Of a DNA stretch of 64,000 nucleotides, positions 63,187 to 64,000 are shown piece by piece (positions within the stretch are counted from its first letter, which is position 1; each line of letters begins with the position of its first letter). The stretch spans positions 248,001-312,000 of the forward strand of contig VZDJ01000662.1 in the NCBI GenBank assembly GCA_008694505.1, in the 5' to 3' direction. Both the position numbers and the translations under genes were made by a program. Source of the DNA: Cyanoderma ruficeps (taxonomy: Eukaryota; Chordata; Aves; Passeriformes; Timaliidae). Under the pieces are notes generated by a model. The model made no database searches. It saw only the letters and a list, made by a program, of their open reading frames with translations, and was not told where the DNA came from.

Positions 63187-63765
63187 GTCTTTTTTTAGAC
63201 ACACTTTAAGTACTGGAATGCTGTTATCAGCTTCCCCCTGAGTTTTCTCTACTAAAGGCACCAGACACCTAAGTCCTTTAGTCTTTCCTCATAGGGCAGA
63301 TTCTCCAGCTATTTGATAATTTTTGTGGTCCTCCTTTAGAGCCTCTCCAGCCTGTCTGTGAATTTTTTGAACTGTGGGGTTGAGAACTGAATATAGTGTA
63401 TTTGAGACATGGCCTGACAAGCACTGAGTAGGATGCTCCTGTCTCTATCTCTGCTAGTAATGCTCCTGAAGATGCAGTAAAGGATCCTATTTGCCTTTTT
63501 TGACTCCTCTTCAGCTTGTGGTCCACTCCTTTCTGGCAAGGCTTCTCCCCAGCCACATGCTTTTTAGTCTGGACTGAGCTGTCTGGTAATGTCATCCCAG
63601 GACTTTGTATTTGTCTTTGTTAACATACAAATTTGAACTTTGCACAATTATTGATAGCACTATCTTCCAACCTGTCCAGACTTTCTTTCAAGATTACTCT
63701 CCATTCTGATAAGTTCCTGTGACCATGCAGTTCATTGTCATCACTTCTTGAGGCTTAATCATTCT
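63187..63765 (-). mobile_element. Old CR1 LINE ORF2 segment, minus strand
   Basis: It is recognised by the ordered blocks CAGCTTCCCCCTGAG, AGTCTTTCCTCATAGGGCAG, GTGGTCCTCCTTTAGAGCCT and CTCCAGCCTGTCTGTGAATT. It continues with CTGACAAGCACTGAGTAGG, CTTTGTATTTGTCTTTGTTA and AACCTGTCCAGACTTTC. On the minus strand, short runs such as STPQFKKFTDRLERL align in position with CR1 ORF2. Divergence is clearly greater than in the copy at 58851-59745, so it belongs to an older subfamily or wave. Its 5' side fades after about 63765. Confidence 0.8.
63278..63595 (-). pseudogene. Old CR1 ORF2 remnant
   Basis: Two overlapping minus-strand frames of 105 and 67 codons (63595-63278 and 63539-63336) carry different parts of the same ORF2 stretch. 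One gives the segment resembling ILYCIFRSITSRDRD and LLSACQAMSQIHY, and the other the following part. The phase change shows an indel in what was one reverse-transcriptase C-terminal region. It is non-functional. Confidence 0.75.
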
Positions 63766-64000
63766 TACAAGATAACAGGAAAATACCAGTTATAAAAGAG
63801 GCTTCTATCTGTTTTAGTACTTTTTGCTAAGCATAAAAATAGGTTCCAAATTATGTTGCCCCAATGTGTTTCCTTGTGAAACGGATTTGTGCATTTGTGT
63901 GATTTCATTTATTGTTTCCTGGGAATATTTACATTTGACAAAAGTTAATTGAAGTTAATTCCTATCTCCCTTCAGCTATGCCTCCAGTTCAGCACTCAAA
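63766..64000. other. Unassigned sequence at window end
   Basis: No gene or confident repeat seen. It may hold a very diverged continuation of the preceding CR1 copy. Confidence 0.5.

Noticed and set aside
1..64000. CRISPR arrays, bacterial operons, phage or plasmid features
   Set aside because: No regularly spaced direct repeats, ribosome-binding-site and gene pairs or prokaryotic genes are visible. The CR1 and ERV content shows a bird nuclear genome.

Overview
This window looks like vertebrate nuclear DNA from a bird, probably a songbird. The evidence is several degraded CR1 LINE copies with the avian 3' tail (CATAGAAT-type octamers on the antisense strand), several avian endogenous-retrovirus LTR families recognised from memory, an AT-rich and CpG-poor background, and a short assembly gap in low-complexity sequence. 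There are no operons, ribosome-binding sites or long conserved reading frames, and no intact host gene was recognised. The window is either a gene desert or the inside of a very long intron. Family assignments rest on recognition of motifs and remembered consensus sequence, not on a database search.

Layout. 1-10976: AT-rich non-coding DNA with simple repeats. 10977-12560: 5'-truncated CR1. 14588-14815: CR1 3' tail. 15527-16185: 649-bp solo LTR with a perfect 5-bp target-site duplication. 16186-24487: non-coding, with two compact palindromes and a 9-bp tandem repeat. 24488-25899: 1.4-kb solo LTR with a perfect 5-bp duplication and a CpG-rich core. 25900-36638: non-coding. About 36646-37179: gammaretrovirus-like LTR. 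About 41570-42062 and 43395-43467: two pieces of an ERVL-type LTR. 43613-45040: second 1.4-kb LTR, the only clear plus-strand insertion. 46085-47645: older LTR-type repeat interrupted by a younger retroviral fragment (end of env plus an LTR). 47646-58850: non-coding, with an 80-bp tandem duplication and a 144-bp N gap. 58851-63765: cluster of CR1 fragments.

The only recognisable protein-coding remnants are broken reverse-transcriptase pieces of CR1 ORF2 and the C-terminal part of a retroviral envelope transmembrane subunit. None is intact. I did not find a convincing new biological system. The most informative observations are the nested retroviral insertion, the pair of related giant LTRs, and a strong strand bias: about a dozen insertions lie on the minus strand and one on the plus strand. 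The bias would fit an intron of a gene transcribed on the plus strand.
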